DNA from: Streptomyces qaidamensis | GTDB lineage: Bacteria; Actinomycetota; Actinomycetes; Streptomycetales; Streptomycetaceae | NCBI RefSeq assembly: GCF_001611795.1 | Contig: NZ_CP015098.1 | Coordinates: 3,410,001-3,474,000 of the forward strand | DNA: 64,000 bases | Direction: 5' to 3' | Shown: piece by piece, positions 1 to 7,855 of the stretch | Numbering within the stretch: position 1 is the stretch's first letter | Layout: each line of letters starts with the position of its first letter | Translations under genes and position numbers: made by a program | The notes under the pieces: generated by a model | Database searches by the model: none | What the model was told of the DNA's origin: nothing | The model's input: only the letters and a program-made list of their open reading frames with translations

Positions 1-133
1 CATCGCCTTCCTGCTCACCCGGCTGATGCGGGGCCTGGAGAAGAAGCTGAAGGCAGGCGTGGGGAAGGAGCCTCGGGCCGGTGTCGAAGCCACGCGGCAG
101 CCTGAGGCCACCGGTGTGGGAGGTGTCTCGTGA
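1..133 (+). CDS. ehuC: Ectoine-type ABC transporter permease, C-terminal end (partial)
   Basis: Only the last 43 residues are in the window (IAFLLTRLMRGLEKKLKAG..., ending GVGGVS). The visible part is the end of a last membrane helix followed by a basic, hydrophilic cytoplasmic tail, as in permeases of the polar amino-acid uptake family. Its TGA overlaps the GTG of the next permease gene in a GTGA, so the two are translationally coupled. Together with the following permease and ATPase it forms one uptake operon. Assignment as EhuC rests on its position before an EhuD-like gene; a general polar amino-acid permease is the alternative. Confidence 0.7.
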   Translation, partial: IAFLLTRLMRGLEKKLKAGVGKEPRAGVEATRQPEATGVGGVS

Positions 134-780
134 AGTGGGACTGGAACGCGGTCGCGGACTTCATGCCGCACTTCTGGGACGGCCTGCTGGTCACCCTGCA
201 GATCCTGGTCATCGGGTCGGTGATCTCCTTCGTGCTGGGCCTGGTGTGGGCGCTGCTCATGCGGGTGCCCGCGCGCTGGGTCACCTGGCCGGTCGGCGCG
301 ATCACCGAGTTCATCCGGAACACACCGCTGCTGGTGCAGCTCTTCTTCCTGTTCTACGTGATGCCCGAGTGGGGCCTGGCCTTCTCCGCCCTGACCACCG
401 GTGTCGTGGGTATCGGCCTGCACTACTCGACCTACACGATGCAGGTGTACCGGGCCGGCATCGAGGCTGTGCCGGTGGGCCAGTGGGAGGCCGCCACGGC
501 GCTGAACCTGCCCCTGCGCCGGACGTGGTCCGCGGTGATCCTTCCGCAGGCGATCCGCCGTGTCGTCCCGGCGCTCGGCAACTACGTCATCGCCATGCTG
601 AAGGACACTCCGATCCTGATGGCGATCACCGTGCTGGAGATGCTGGGCGAGGCACAACTCTTCGCCCGTGAGCAGTTCCAGTTCACCGAGCCGCTGACGG
701 TGATCGGCGTGGCCTTCATCGTCATTTCCTACCTGGCCTCCCTTGCCCTGCGAGCCCTGGAGCGACGCCTTGCCCACTGA
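130..780 (+). CDS. ehuD: Ectoine/hydroxyectoine-type ABC transporter permease EhuD
   Basis: A 216-residue inner-membrane permease of the HisM/polar amino-acid family. The first membrane helix follows an MKWDWNAVADFMPHFWDG opening typical of this group, and 'EFIRNTPLLVQLFFLFY' is the family signature before the second half. The coupling helix region that contacts the ATPase is visible as 'EAATALNLPLRRTWSAVILPQAIRRVVPALGNY' in segments (EAA motif, about residues 119-150). The gene overlaps ehuC upstream (GTGA) and its end overlaps the ehuA start. It would form the membrane pore with EhuC for import of ectoine-type compatible solutes driven by EhuA. Substrate is inferred from resemblance; glutamate or another polar amino acid cannot be excluded. 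Confidence 0.8.
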   Translation: MKWDWNAVADFMPHFWDGLLVTLQILVIGSVISFVLGLVWALLMRVPARWVTWPVGAITEFIRNTPLLVQLFFLFYVMPEWGLAFSALTTGVVGIGLHYSTYTMQVYRAGIEAVPVGQWEAATALNLPLRRTWSAVILPQAIRRVVPALGNYVIAMLKDTPILMAITVLEMLGEAQLFAREQFQFTEPLTVIGVAFIVISYLASLALRALERRLAH

Positions 781-1555
781 CACTCTCCCCAACCCCGAGA
801 AGAACCCCGCCCAGAGCGCCGGCGAGCTGATCCGGCTGGACCAGGTCACCAAGCGGTTCGGCCAGAACACGGTCCTCGACCACCTGGACTTCACGGTGGA
901 CGCCGGGAAGCACGTCACCCTGATCGGTCCCTCCGGTTCCGGAAAGACCACGATCCTGCGGCTGCTGATGACCCTGCTCAAGCCCGACGAGGGCACGATC
1001 ACGGTCGACGGGCAGAAGTTGTTCCCCGCCTCCGACAAGGAGGTCCGGGAGGTCCGCAAGAAGATCGGGATGGTGTTCCAGCAGTTCAACCTGTTCCCGA
1101 ACATGACGGTGCTGCGGAACATCACGGAGGCGCCGGTCACCGTCCTCGGCCTGTCGAAGGACGAGGCGGTGGAGCGGGCCAAGGGCCTGCTGGACATGGT
1201 GGGCCTGGCCGAGAAGTGCGACGCTCACCCGGCGCAGCTGTCCGGCGGTCAGCAGCAGCGGGTGGCGATCGCCCGGGCGCTGGCGATGCGGCCGCAGGTG
1301 CTGCTCCTGGACGAGGTGACGTCCGCGCTCGACCCGGAGCTGGTCGCCGGCGTGCTCGACGTCCTCAGAGACATCGCCCGCTCCACCGACATCACCATGC
1401 TCTGCGTGACCCACGAGATGAACTTCGCCCGGGACATCTCCGACCAGGTGCTGATGTTCGACTCGGGCCGGATCATCGAGTCCGGTCCGCCCGAGAAGAT
1501 CTTCAGCGAGCCGGAGCACGAGCGCACCAGAGAATTCCTCGGCGCCGTGCTGTGA
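770..1555 (+). CDS. ehuA: Amino-acid/ectoine ABC transporter ATP-binding protein EhuA
   Basis: Cytoplasmic ATPase of 261 residues that powers the EhuCD permease. Walker A (GPSGSGKT), Q-loop (VFQQFNLFPNMTV), ABC signature (LSGGQQQR), Walker B with catalytic Glu (LLLDEVTSALDP) and the switch His (CVTHEM) are all present in the right order. The TTG start is chosen because GGAG lies 7 bases upstream and it keeps the usual N-terminal length; a TTG at 743 is possible but adds unsupported residues. It overlaps the end of ehuD. It ends with the family tail 'IFSEPEHERTREFLGAVL'; a second, decayed copy of such a tail occurs about 900 bases downstream. Confidence 0.85.
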   Translation: MPTDTLPNPEKNPAQSAGELIRLDQVTKRFGQNTVLDHLDFTVDAGKHVTLIGPSGSGKTTILRLLMTLLKPDEGTITVDGQKLFPASDKEVREVRKKIGMVFQQFNLFPNMTVLRNITEAPVTVLGLSKDEAVERAKGLLDMVGLAEKCDAHPAQLSGGQQQRVAIARALAMRPQVLLLDEVTSALDPELVAGVLDVLRDIARSTDITMLCVTHEMNFARDISDQVLMFDSGRIIESGPPEKIFSEPEHERTREFLGAVL

Positions 1556-1898
1556 CGGCCGGCCCGACGGGTCTGCGCTGGTGAGTCACCGACGTCGACG
1601 CGGCGCGCGAGGACAGAAGCCGCGTGCAGAGACCGACGCGGCTGCGGCCGTCATCCCGTGCAGGACCACCGGACACGTGAGGTCCACGGGTTGACGGCCG
1701 CGCTCCGGCGATGGTGCGCCGTTGGATGCGGGTACCGGGACCCTGCGTAATGTCATGCACATAGCAATAGGGGGCACCCTCCCCCTCACCGTCCAGGGGA
1801 AAGGAGACGTCCGCCGTCCGCGTGAACGGCCGTTCCGAAGATCCGATGGCACAGGAGCGGCCGACGACAACCTGAAGTCAACAGGATCGAGGCTCAGG
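1556..1898. other. Intergenic region between ehuA and a secreted-protein gene
   Basis: No convincing gene, RNA or operator was seen in these 343 bases. The stretch just before the next gene must hold its promoter, but no clear -35/-10 pair stands out. Confidence 0.4.
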
Positions 1899-2351
1899 AT
1901 GAAACTCGCGACCCCCATGGTCGTCGCGACCACCGCGTTCGCCCTCGTCGCGTTTCTCGGCACGTCCGCTTCCGCCGCGACGCTCTATACGGAGAGGGCT
2001 TCCGCGACGTCGACCACGCCCACCCTCGACGCCAACTGCAACGAGGTGACCGGATACGAGAACCCTCGCGCGACGGCGGGCCTCGCCTGCTTCAGGCCTC
2101 TCGGCGACAAGTTCTACGTGCGGGACACCCTTGGCGACGGCCATCACATCGAAGTACGCGGCACGGTGAACCGCACCGGTGACAACTTCCGCTGCTACGA
2201 GCTCGGAGGCTCCTCGGCCGGCTGGCAGGTCTGCGACAGTTTCGCCGACGAGATCCCCGAGCATTCCACGATCTACTGGGAAATCGGCCTGTGGGAGGGC
2301 GGCAAGCTCCTCGGCACCGGCGGGGACCCCAAGTTCAGCTCCACCACCTGA
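1899..2351 (+). CDS. Small secreted protein, unknown function
   Basis: A 150-residue protein with a clear Sec signal: MKL, then a hydrophobic run, and a cleavage site after 'TSASA' (about residue 26). The mature part is hydrophilic with four Cys (DANC, LACF, FRCY, QVCD), which suggests two disulfides, and a repeated 'W' rich C-terminal part (YWEIGLWEGG). An upstream in-frame extension to 1722 exists, but the ATG here sits directly before a standard signal peptide. No known domain was recognised. The gene stands alone between the transporter and a decayed ABC-ATPase tail. It is probably an extracellular protein of about 125 residues. Confidence 0.7.
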   Translation: MKLATPMVVATTAFALVAFLGTSASAATLYTERASATSTTPTLDANCNEVTGYENPRATAGLACFRPLGDKFYVRDTLGDGHHIEVRGTVNRTGDNFRCYELGGSSAGWQVCDSFADEIPEHSTIYWEIGLWEGGKLLGTGGDPKFSSTT

Positions 2352-2671
2352 GGCCGCCCTCGACGCGGTCGCACCCGATCGCGTCGCGGCGCCGGCGGAC
2401 CGCCCGGCCGGGCCGTGTCCTTCAGTGAGCCGGAGAAGGACCGCACGCGGCAGTTCCTCACCGCAGCGACACAACTACCGCCTGTGACCAGGCGGAACGC
2501 GGGGCCCGGAGGCTGGGGCATGCATCTGGCATATTCCAGAGGGCCAATGCCCCAGCCTGGAGCCCTGCGAATCTTGTCAACCCCCGCTTCCCGCATGCCC
2601 GTTGCCCGGTATCGTGGAGGGGATTCGCTGTCCGGATTACGGCCCAACAGCAAGCGCAGGGGGAGACCACC
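2352..2671. other. Intergenic region before the IclR gene, containing an ABC-ATPase relic
   Basis: Apart from the decayed ABC-ATPase tail at 2415-2471, this 320-base stretch shows no gene. It ends with GGGGAG just upstream of the IclR GTG start. Confidence 0.4.
2415..2471 (+). pseudogene. Remnant of an ABC transporter ATPase C-terminus
   Basis: Translated from the GTG, this stretch reads VSFSEPEKDRTRQFLTAA, which matches the terminal pattern of polar amino-acid ABC ATPases (FSEP..-RTR-FL..V). The nearby EhuA ends with FSEPEHERTREFLGAV. No Walker or signature motifs precede it, so only the last 15-20 codons survive. It is probably the relic of a deleted or duplicated ehuA-like gene. A short chance match is possible, but eleven of fifteen positions agree with EhuA. 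Confidence 0.5.
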
Positions 2672-3430
2672 GTGGCGCTGAAGCACGAGCCGACCACCCC
2701 GTACCACTCGGCCCAGGAAGCCCTGCGCGTCCTGGAGACGGTGGCGCGCGGTTCCAGCGGTGTCACCGACGCCGAGATAGCCCGCCACACCGGCATCGCC
2801 CCGGAGCGACTGACCGCGCTCCTGCGCATGCTCCGCCGCGAGGGGTACGTCGAGCAGATCGCCGCCGGCGCGTACGTCACGGGCGAGACCCTGGCCCGAC
2901 TCGGCTCCGCCCACCACCGCGAGCAGGCCCTGCGCGACAAGCTCCAGCGCACCCTGGACCGGCTGCGCGACTCGGTCGGCGCCGCCGTCTACATGAGCCG
3001 GTACGTCGACGGCGAGATCAGCATCACCCAGTATGCCGCCAGCCCGGCCGCGCCCGCGGTCAACGAGTGGGTCGACTTCCGCTCCTCGGCCCACGCCACC
3101 GCCATCGGCAAGAGCCTGCTCACCCAGCTCGACCACGCCGGCCGCCGCGACCACCTCGCCCGGCACAAGATGGCCCGCCTCACCTCGCGCACCATCACCA
3201 GCGACCGGTTGCTGCTCTCCCGCCTGGAGGCCCAGCCGCCCACCGTGCCCGTCCTGGACCTCCAGGAGTACGCGGTCGGCACGGTCTGCGCGGCCGTCCC
3301 GATCACGGCCGGCTCCTCCGTCGGCTGCCTGGCCCTGTCCCTCCCGGTCGAGCACGCCCACCGCCTGCGCCAGGCCGCGGACGCCCTCAACCGCAGTGCG
3401 GCACCGGTGCTGCTCTCCATGGCGATCTAG
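2672..3430 (+). CDS. IclR-family transcriptional regulator
   Basis: A 252-residue regulator with an N-terminal winged helix-turn-helix (residues about 10-70: 'ALRVLETVARGSSGVTDAEIARHTG' in segments, then LLRMLRREGYVEQ) and a C-terminal IclR effector domain (GAAVYMSRYVDGEISI, SSAHATAIGKSLLTQL, YAVGTVCAAVPIT). 'HATAIGKSLL' is the hallmark of the effector pocket. GGGGAG lies 6 bases before the GTG start. IclR proteins usually control a neighbouring catabolic or uptake operon, but neither neighbour here points to a target, since a tRNA gene follows. Confidence 0.88.
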   Translation: MALKHEPTTPYHSAQEALRVLETVARGSSGVTDAEIARHTGIAPERLTALLRMLRREGYVEQIAAGAYVTGETLARLGSAHHREQALRDKLQRTLDRLRDSVGAAVYMSRYVDGEISITQYAASPAAPAVNEWVDFRSSAHATAIGKSLLTQLDHAGRRDHLARHKMARLTSRTITSDRLLLSRLEAQPPTVPVLDLQEYAVGTVCAAVPITAGSSVGCLALSLPVEHAHRLRQAADALNRSAAPVLLSMAI

Positions 3431-3440
3431 GCCCGTCGCG

Positions 3441-3498
3441 GATGCTCCGGAGCACCCGGCGCGGGTGGTCCGGAGCACCCCCCGACATTGGGTAGTAT
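3441..3498 (+). promoter_or_regulatory. tRNA-Lys promoter region with two palindromic elements
   Basis: Two near-identical 16-base imperfect palindromes (GATGCTCCGGAGCACC at 3441 and GGTGGTCCGGAGCACC at 3464) precede a -10-like TAGTAT at 3493-3498. The second palindrome ends exactly 13 bases before the -10. The same element at the same distance precedes the second tRNA-Lys gene. No TTGACA-like -35 is seen; the palindrome occupies that place. It is probably an activator site or an unusual -35. Confidence 0.5.
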
Positions 3499-3548
3499 TT
3501 TCTCCGTCGCCCGCCGCGGAACACCTTCCGGCGGCAGGCGAGAGTCAT

Positions 3549-3622
3549 GCGCCGCTAGCTCAGTTGGTTAGAGCAGCTGACTCTTAATCAGCGGGTCCGG
3601 GGTTCGAGTCCCTGGCGGCGCA
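3549..3622 (+). tRNA. tRNA-Lys (anticodon CTT), copy 1
   Basis: A 74-base cloverleaf can be folded by eye: acceptor GCGCCGC/GCGGCGC, anticodon stem GCTGA/TCAGC with loop CT-CTT-AA, T-loop TTCGAGT and discriminator A. CCA is not encoded. The sequence is identical to the copy at 9382. It is followed at once by a strong hairpin terminator. The opposite-strand acyl-CoA ligase gene runs into its 3' half. Confidence 0.97.
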
Positions 3623-5255
3623 CGGATGAGGGGCCTCTCGTGGGAGCGAGGGGCCCCTCAGCGCGTTCAGGATCCCCATCGGCCATCCAGCGGTACGTGC
3701 GCTCCCCCGGTTCCCTCCGCCACACCGGGTCCGCGCAGGTGAGGCCCTCCCTGCGCAGCTCCGCCCGGTGGATCTTGTTCGTCGCCGTCACCGGCATTCG
3801 CTCCACCACCCGGACGAACCGGGGCGCCATCTTCGTCCCCAGATCGGGCTGAGCGGCCAGGAATCTCGCGAAGCTCTCCGGATCGAACGAGCCGGCGATC
3901 GTCGCCATCACCTGGTCGCCGGTGACCGGGTCCGGCACGGCGTACACGCAGACCGCCTCCGCCCCCTCGTAGCGGGCCAGGATGTTCTCGATCATCGCGG
4001 CCGCCAGGTTCTCGCCATCGACGCGGAGGCGGTCGTCGGTGCGGCCGGCGAAGTACAGGTAGTCGTCGGCATCGCGGCAGAAGAGATCGCCCGTCCAGTA
4101 CCAGCCTCCCCCTCTGCGGCGTTCCGCCTCCGCCCGCGGATTGCGCCAGTAGCCCTCGAAGGCGCTGGGTCCCCGGTTCACCAGTTCGCCGATCGCCTCG
4201 TCCCCGTTGAGCAGTCGCCCCGCCCCGTCGAAGACGGCCGCCGGGCACTCCTCGCGGGTGTCCCGGTCGAGGACGACGAGCCCGGGTGCCGCCCGGCCGA
4301 CGGCGCCCGGCGGTGTGCCCGGTGACCACGCGATCGCCGCCCCGCCTTCCGACGAGCCGTAGCCCTCCACCAGCCGCACCCCGAACCGCCGCTCGAAGGC
4401 AGCCGCGTCCACCGCGCCCGCCTCCGTGCCGAAGCCCAGGCGCAGGGAGTTGTCGCGGTCGTCCGGCCGCGGCCCGGTCGCGAGGACGTACTGGATCGCC
4501 CGGCCCACGTACGTGAAGTACGTCGCTCCGTACCGGCGTACGTCCGGCAGGAACCCGGACGCCGAGAAGCGGTGGCGCAGCGCCACCGTCGCACCGGTCA
4601 CCAGCGCGGGTGCCCAGTCTGCGATCACCGCGTTGCCGTGGAACATCGGCATACAGACGTAGTGGACGTCGTCGGCGGACAGGGCGAACTGGTCCGCCAG
4701 GGAGCGGCCGGCGGCCGCCAGGCGGCCCTGGGAGCAGAGTGCGGCCTTGGGGGCGCCCGTCGAGCCGGAGGTGAAGTAGAGCAGGAAGCGATCGCGCGGG
4801 GTGGCGCGGGAGGGGTCCGGGCGGGCGTCCGCGTAGGAGGTCAGGAGCTCGTGGTACTCCGTGGTGTCCGTCACCAGCAGGCGGACGCCCGGCAGGTCCA
4901 GACCCTCCAGCAGCGGCAGGTGGGCCCGCTCGGTGATCAGGACGCGGCACTCGGTGTGGAGGATGTCGCGGGCGAGTTCGGCGCCGCGGCGGGTGGGGTT
5001 GACCCCGGCGACGGCCGCCCCGGCCAGGGCCACCGCGCCCAGCCACAGCGGGAACTCGGGGGTGTTGTCGAGCAGCACGCCGAGGTGGGGTTCGGCGGCC
5101 GGCGGGAGGAGGTCCGTGAGGAGTGCGGCCCGGGATGCCGCGCCCGCCGCCACCTCGTGGTGCGTCAGGGTCCGGTCCTCCCAGCGCAGGCCGGGGCGGT
5201 CATCGCCCCACCGGGCGGCGATGAGTTCCGCGACCGTGCTCGCCCTGGATTCCAT
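3588..5255 (-). CDS. Acyl-CoA synthetase (ANL superfamily, FadD-like)
   Basis: A 555-residue adenylating enzyme that would activate a fatty or carboxylic acid as acyl-AMP and then acyl-CoA. Visible core motifs are the P-loop 'YFTSGSTGAPKA', the A5 motif 'EGYGSSEGG', the A7 motif 'YWTGDLFC', A8 'GRTDDRLRVDGEN' and the A10 catalytic Lys region 'MPVTATNKIHRAEL'. The ATG at 5255 precedes the usual MESRASTVAELIAARW opening; the longer frame upstream is repeat-derived. The C-terminus is odd: no stop occurs after the A10 motif until inside the convergent tRNA-Lys gene, so the last 45 or so codons read antisense through the terminator and half the tRNA (ending RQGLEPRTR). Confidence 0.88.
   Translation of the reverse strand: MESRASTVAELIAARWGDDRPGLRWEDRTLTHHEVAAGAASRAALLTDLLPPAAEPHLGVLLDNTPEFPLWLGAVALAGAAVAGVNPTRRGAELARDILHTECRVLITERAHLPLLEGLDLPGVRLLVTDTTEYHELLTSYADARPDPSRATPRDRFLLYFTSGSTGAPKAALCSQGRLAAAGRSLADQFALSADDVHYVCMPMFHGNAVIADWAPALVTGATVALRHRFSASGFLPDVRRYGATYFTYVGRAIQYVLATGPRPDDRDNSLRLGFGTEAGAVDAAAFERRFGVRLVEGYGSSEGGAAIAWSPGTPPGAVGRAAPGLVVLDRDTREECPAAVFDGAGRLLNGDEAIGELVNRGPSAFEGYWRNPRAEAERRRGGGWYWTGDLFCRDADDYLYFAGRTDDRLRVDGENLAAAMIENILARYEGAEAVCVYAVPDPVTGDQVMATIAGSFDPESFARFLAAQPDLGTKMAPRFVRVVERMPVTATNKIHRAELRREGLTCADPVWRREPGERTYRWMADGDPERAEGPLAPTRGPSSVRRQGLEPRTR
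3628..3659. terminator. Intrinsic terminator after tRNA-Lys copy 1
   Basis: A 13-bp stem (GAGGGGCCTCTCG / CGAGGGGCCCCTC, one G-U) closes a 6-base loop (TGGGAG). It lies 5 bases after the tRNA. It is inside the 3' part of the convergent ligase gene, so it is coding on the other strand. Confidence 0.85.
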
Positions 5256-5299
5256 GGGCGCGCACGGTAGTTGACGTGTCGTCAGATGTGGAGGGTCGC

Positions 5300-5355
5300 G
5301 CCACCACGGATCACGCCACCACGGCTCACGGCACCACGGCTCACGGCACCACGGA
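5300..5355. repeat. Four tandem 15-base repeats
   Basis: Nearly four units of GSCACCACGGMTCAC (period 15, four differing positions in all) lie between the ligase start and the DUF3592 gene and run into the last codons of the latter. Such a short array probably arose by slippage. It accounts for the repetitive WCREPWWRDP reading upstream of the ligase start. Confidence 0.8.
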
Positions 5356-5835
5356 CGTCCGGCTGTCGACGCTGAAGACGACATCGCCGTACTCGCCGAA
5401 GGCCTGGCTGTACGTGACGACGAAGCCGGCGCAGAACACGACGACCACGCCGAGGAACGCGAGGATGCCGATCGCGCCGACCGCCTGCTTCACGCGGCTG
5501 GGCGCCTGGGCCGTGGCCACGACCTGGCGGCCGTCGGTGTAGTGGACCGTGACGTAGTCGCCCTCGACGGTCGTCGCGGGGCCGCCGTCCTCCTCGAAGC
5601 GGATGACCCGGCCGTCGTGCGCGATGAACTCGTAGACGTGGTGGAGGGTGGTGCGGACCGAGGTTTCGCCGTGGCCGCCGCCGACCGTGGTGAAGGTCCG
5701 CAGGCAGCGGCCCTCGGCCGTCAGGCCGCTGTTCCAGGCGCCCCGGATCTGCAGCCAGCGCCGCACGACCCGGTAGGCCATGAAGACGGCCAGGGCCATG
5801 ATCAGTCCGGGCACGACGTAGAAGATCACGTCCAT
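5341..5835 (-). CDS. DUF3592 membrane protein
   Basis: A 164-residue protein with an N-terminal membrane helix (FYVVPGLIMALAVFMAYRVV), a soluble beta-rich middle (about residues 30-110, with 'TYEFIAHDGRVIRFEED'-like strands and 'GDYVTVHYTDGR') and a second helix near the C-terminus (AVGAIGILAFLGVVVVFCAG). The 'G..V.V.Y....P..A' pattern is typical of DUF3592. Function of the family is not known. The last codons overlap the 15-base repeat array. It lies upstream of the ligase gene on the same strand and could be cotranscribed with it. Confidence 0.75.
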   Translation of the reverse strand: MDVIFYVVPGLIMALAVFMAYRVVRRWLQIRGAWNSGLTAEGRCLRTFTTVGGGHGETSVRTTLHHVYEFIAHDGRVIRFEEDGGPATTVEGDYVTVHYTDGRQVVATAQAPSRVKQAVGAIGILAFLGVVVVFCAGFVVTYSQAFGEYGDVVFSVDSRTSVVP

Positions 5836-5942
5836 CGCGTATCCCCCGAGGTCGATGCGCCGGCCCCGAGCGGCCGGCGTGGGAGGAACCTACCCGCGCC
5901 GGCCGCACCGGTGACTCAAGAGAACCTCAGAGTTCGGAGGGT

Positions 5943-6548
5943 TCAGAAGGCGACGTCCGAACAGGCGTAGAACGCGTTGGCCGTGTCGGCGATCGTCCAG
6001 ACGGCCACGATGACGTGACGGCCGCTCAGCCCGGACGGCAGCCTGCCGCTGTGGGAGAGCGTGGACGGCGGCCGCTGCCCGTTGTAGGGCACGGTGAAGA
6101 ACGGGGTGAGGTTGAGGTCGGACCGGGCCAGGCTGTGGTTCTGGTTCCAGCCCGGCTTGGTGATGTAGTACTTGAAGTCGGTCGTGGCGTGCATCGCGGT
6201 GAACTGCCAGCGGAACGTGTAGCTCTGTCCACCCGTCACCTTCGTGGCGGGCCAGGCACCGCCGGACGGTGTGCGCGGTGCGCTGAGCTGGCCGAAGTGG
6301 CCGAGGCCGGCGTTGCAGATCTGCCCGTCGGCCGGGCCGGAGGCCGGGAAGCCCTTCGGGCCCTCGACGCTCTGCGGCTCCCACTGGATCGAGCCGCAGT
6401 TGGTCACGGTGCCGTTCTGGCAGAGCTTCTGCCGGCTGATGGGGAGGTCGGTGTAGCCGTGGCCGCTGGCGCCGCCGGAGGAGAGCACGAGGGCTCCGGT
6501 CGTGGCCAGTCCCACCGCGGCTGCGGACAACTTGGTCCTTGTACGCAT
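5943..6548 (-). CDS. AA10 lytic polysaccharide monooxygenase (chitin-active type)
   Basis: A secreted 201-residue copper enzyme that oxidatively cleaves chitin or cellulose chains. Signal peptide residues 1-29 end in GGASG, so the mature protein starts with His30 (HGYTDLP), the N-terminal half of the copper histidine brace. His120 (FTAMHATTDF) is the second brace residue, and Phe193 (NAFYACSDV) fits the axial position. Four Cys suggest two disulfides. It is a single-domain enzyme without a binding module. AGGAG lies 7 bases before the ATG. A near-perfect DasR operator about 50 bases upstream suggests induction by N-acetylglucosamine and hence a chitin substrate. Confidence 0.93.
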   Translation of the reverse strand: MRTRTKLSAAAVGLATTGALVLSSGGASGHGYTDLPISRQKLCQNGTVTNCGSIQWEPQSVEGPKGFPASGPADGQICNAGLGHFGQLSAPRTPSGGAWPATKVTGGQSYTFRWQFTAMHATTDFKYYITKPGWNQNHSLARSDLNLTPFFTVPYNGQRPPSTLSHSGRLPSGLSGRHVIVAVWTIADTANAFYACSDVAF

Positions 6549-6595
6549 GCTGCCGCTCCTGGAGAACGTGGGGGAGGTTCAGTGAGCCGTGCATG

Positions 6596-6611
6596 TAGGT
6601 CTAGACCAAGT
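6596..6611 (-). promoter_or_regulatory. DasR-responsive element (dre) upstream of the LPMO gene
   Basis: On the minus strand the site reads ACTTGGTCTAGACCTA. The core TTGGTCTAGACC matches the known dre consensus (TGGTCTAGACCA) at 11 of 12 core positions. DasR is the GntR-type N-acetylglucosamine sensor that represses chitinolytic genes in Streptomyces. The site lies 48 bases before the start codon, a typical repressor position. Confidence 0.8.
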
Positions 6612-6649
6612 TCGAGATTATGGCCGCTAGTTGAACATGTCCATACCAA

Positions 6650-7771
6650 TCACGGGGCTGTTTCTCCCCGGCCGGCGCAGAACGCCACCGTCAGGTCCTT
6701 CACCAGCGCCTTCCGCTCGTAGTCGTCGAGTTCGACCAGTCCCCGCACGGTCAGCCGGGTCACCGTGTCCTCCACCGAGTCCACGACCGAGGTGAGCACG
6801 CTCGCCCGGTGCTGTGCGTCCAGCGCGGCCATCCGGCGGCGGTGCATCGCGGCGGCGACCTCGGGGGCGTACTCCACACGGACCGGCTGCACGGAGAACA
6901 CCTCCAGGCCGACCGGGGCCGCGTCCGTCGCCACCAGCCGGGTCAGCGTCTCGGCCGCCGCGTCCCCGGCCCCCCTCGGCCCGCCCGGCGTCTCCACTGG
7001 AACCCGGGCCAGAGCCGCCTCGACGCACTCGCGCAGATACGTCTCGTGGTCCTCGACGCCGAGCGTGGCCCGGGCGGTGTCCCGCACCCGCCACACCACC
7101 AGCACGACCACCCGCAGCGCGACTCCGCCCCCGTCGGCCGCGGGCACCGGTTCGCTGCGCCAGTGCCGCAGCCGTACGTCCACCCGGCGGCGCAGCAGCA
7201 GTGGGTTGACCCACAGCAGGCCGGAGCGCCGGACGGTGCCCCGGTAGCGGCCGAACAGGTCCAGCACCCAGGCCCGCCCGGTCCGGCCCCGCGCCAGCCC
7301 GCCGAGCCCGAACAGCCCGAGCGCCCCGGCCCCCGCGTACGCCGCCCACTGCGCGGGACCGAGCCCGGCTCCGGCGATCGCGGGCAGCCGCAGTGCCTCC
7401 ACCGCGAGCGGCGGCAGCACCCCGGCCCACCACGAGGTGGCCACGCAGCCGGCCGCACCGCACGCCCCGGCCAGTACACCGGCCGCGCCGGGCAGCACCC
7501 GCGCGGGCCGCTCCACCAGGTCGGGATCGAGCTGCGGCACCGGTCGTTTCGGGGCGATGGCCGGGCGCCTGAGGCGCGGCTGCTCCCCGGTGCCCTGCCT
7601 GCGGCCCACGACCGCCGGTTTCAGCGGCACCGTCGCCGGGACGGGGTCGTCGCGGAACAACAGGTGGACGGGGATCTCGGTGGTGGCCGCGTTCTGGATC
7701 AGCCGGGCGGACCTGGCCGGTCCGTCGGCCGGTCCGTCGGGCTCGGACGGGTGGGAAGTGGTCGTACTCAT
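6650..7771 (-). CDS. SPFH/band-7 domain membrane protein
   Basis: A 373-residue protein with a Pro-rich N-terminus, two membrane helices (about residues 105-165, VLPGAAGVLAGACGAAGCVATSWW and onward) and a C-terminal SPFH domain (about 170-330: 'GTVRRSGLLWVNPLLLRRRVDVRLRHW' in segments; 'LRECVEAALARV'; 'GLEVFSVQPVRVEYAPEV'). SPFH proteins form membrane scaffolds that organise proteases or lipid domains. The ATG at 7771 follows GGAGG; an earlier in-frame ATG at 7804 lacks one. The C-terminal part (AALDAQHRASVLTSVVDSV) is the usual coiled SPFH tail. Confidence 0.8.
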   Translation of the reverse strand: MSTTTSHPSEPDGPADGPARSARLIQNAATTEIPVHLLFRDDPVPATVPLKPAVVGRRQGTGEQPRLRRPAIAPKRPVPQLDPDLVERPARVLPGAAGVLAGACGAAGCVATSWWAGVLPPLAVEALRLPAIAGAGLGPAQWAAYAGAGALGLFGLGGLARGRTGRAWVLDLFGRYRGTVRRSGLLWVNPLLLRRRVDVRLRHWRSEPVPAADGGGVALRVVVLVVWRVRDTARATLGVEDHETYLRECVEAALARVPVETPGGPRGAGDAAAETLTRLVATDAAPVGLEVFSVQPVRVEYAPEVAAAMHRRRMAALDAQHRASVLTSVVDSVEDTVTRLTVRGLVELDDYERKALVKDLTVAFCAGRGETAP

Positions 7772-7855
7772 GCCTGCCTCCAGCCTCCGCGCCAGATGCG
7801 TCACATCAGTGGTCGGTGAGGGACCGCCCGGAAGAGCCGGGGCGGACCGAGGGCC

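Noticed and set aside
5300..5355. Short tandem array as a CRISPR
   Set aside because: Units are 15 bases in direct contact with no spacers, and no cas gene is nearby.
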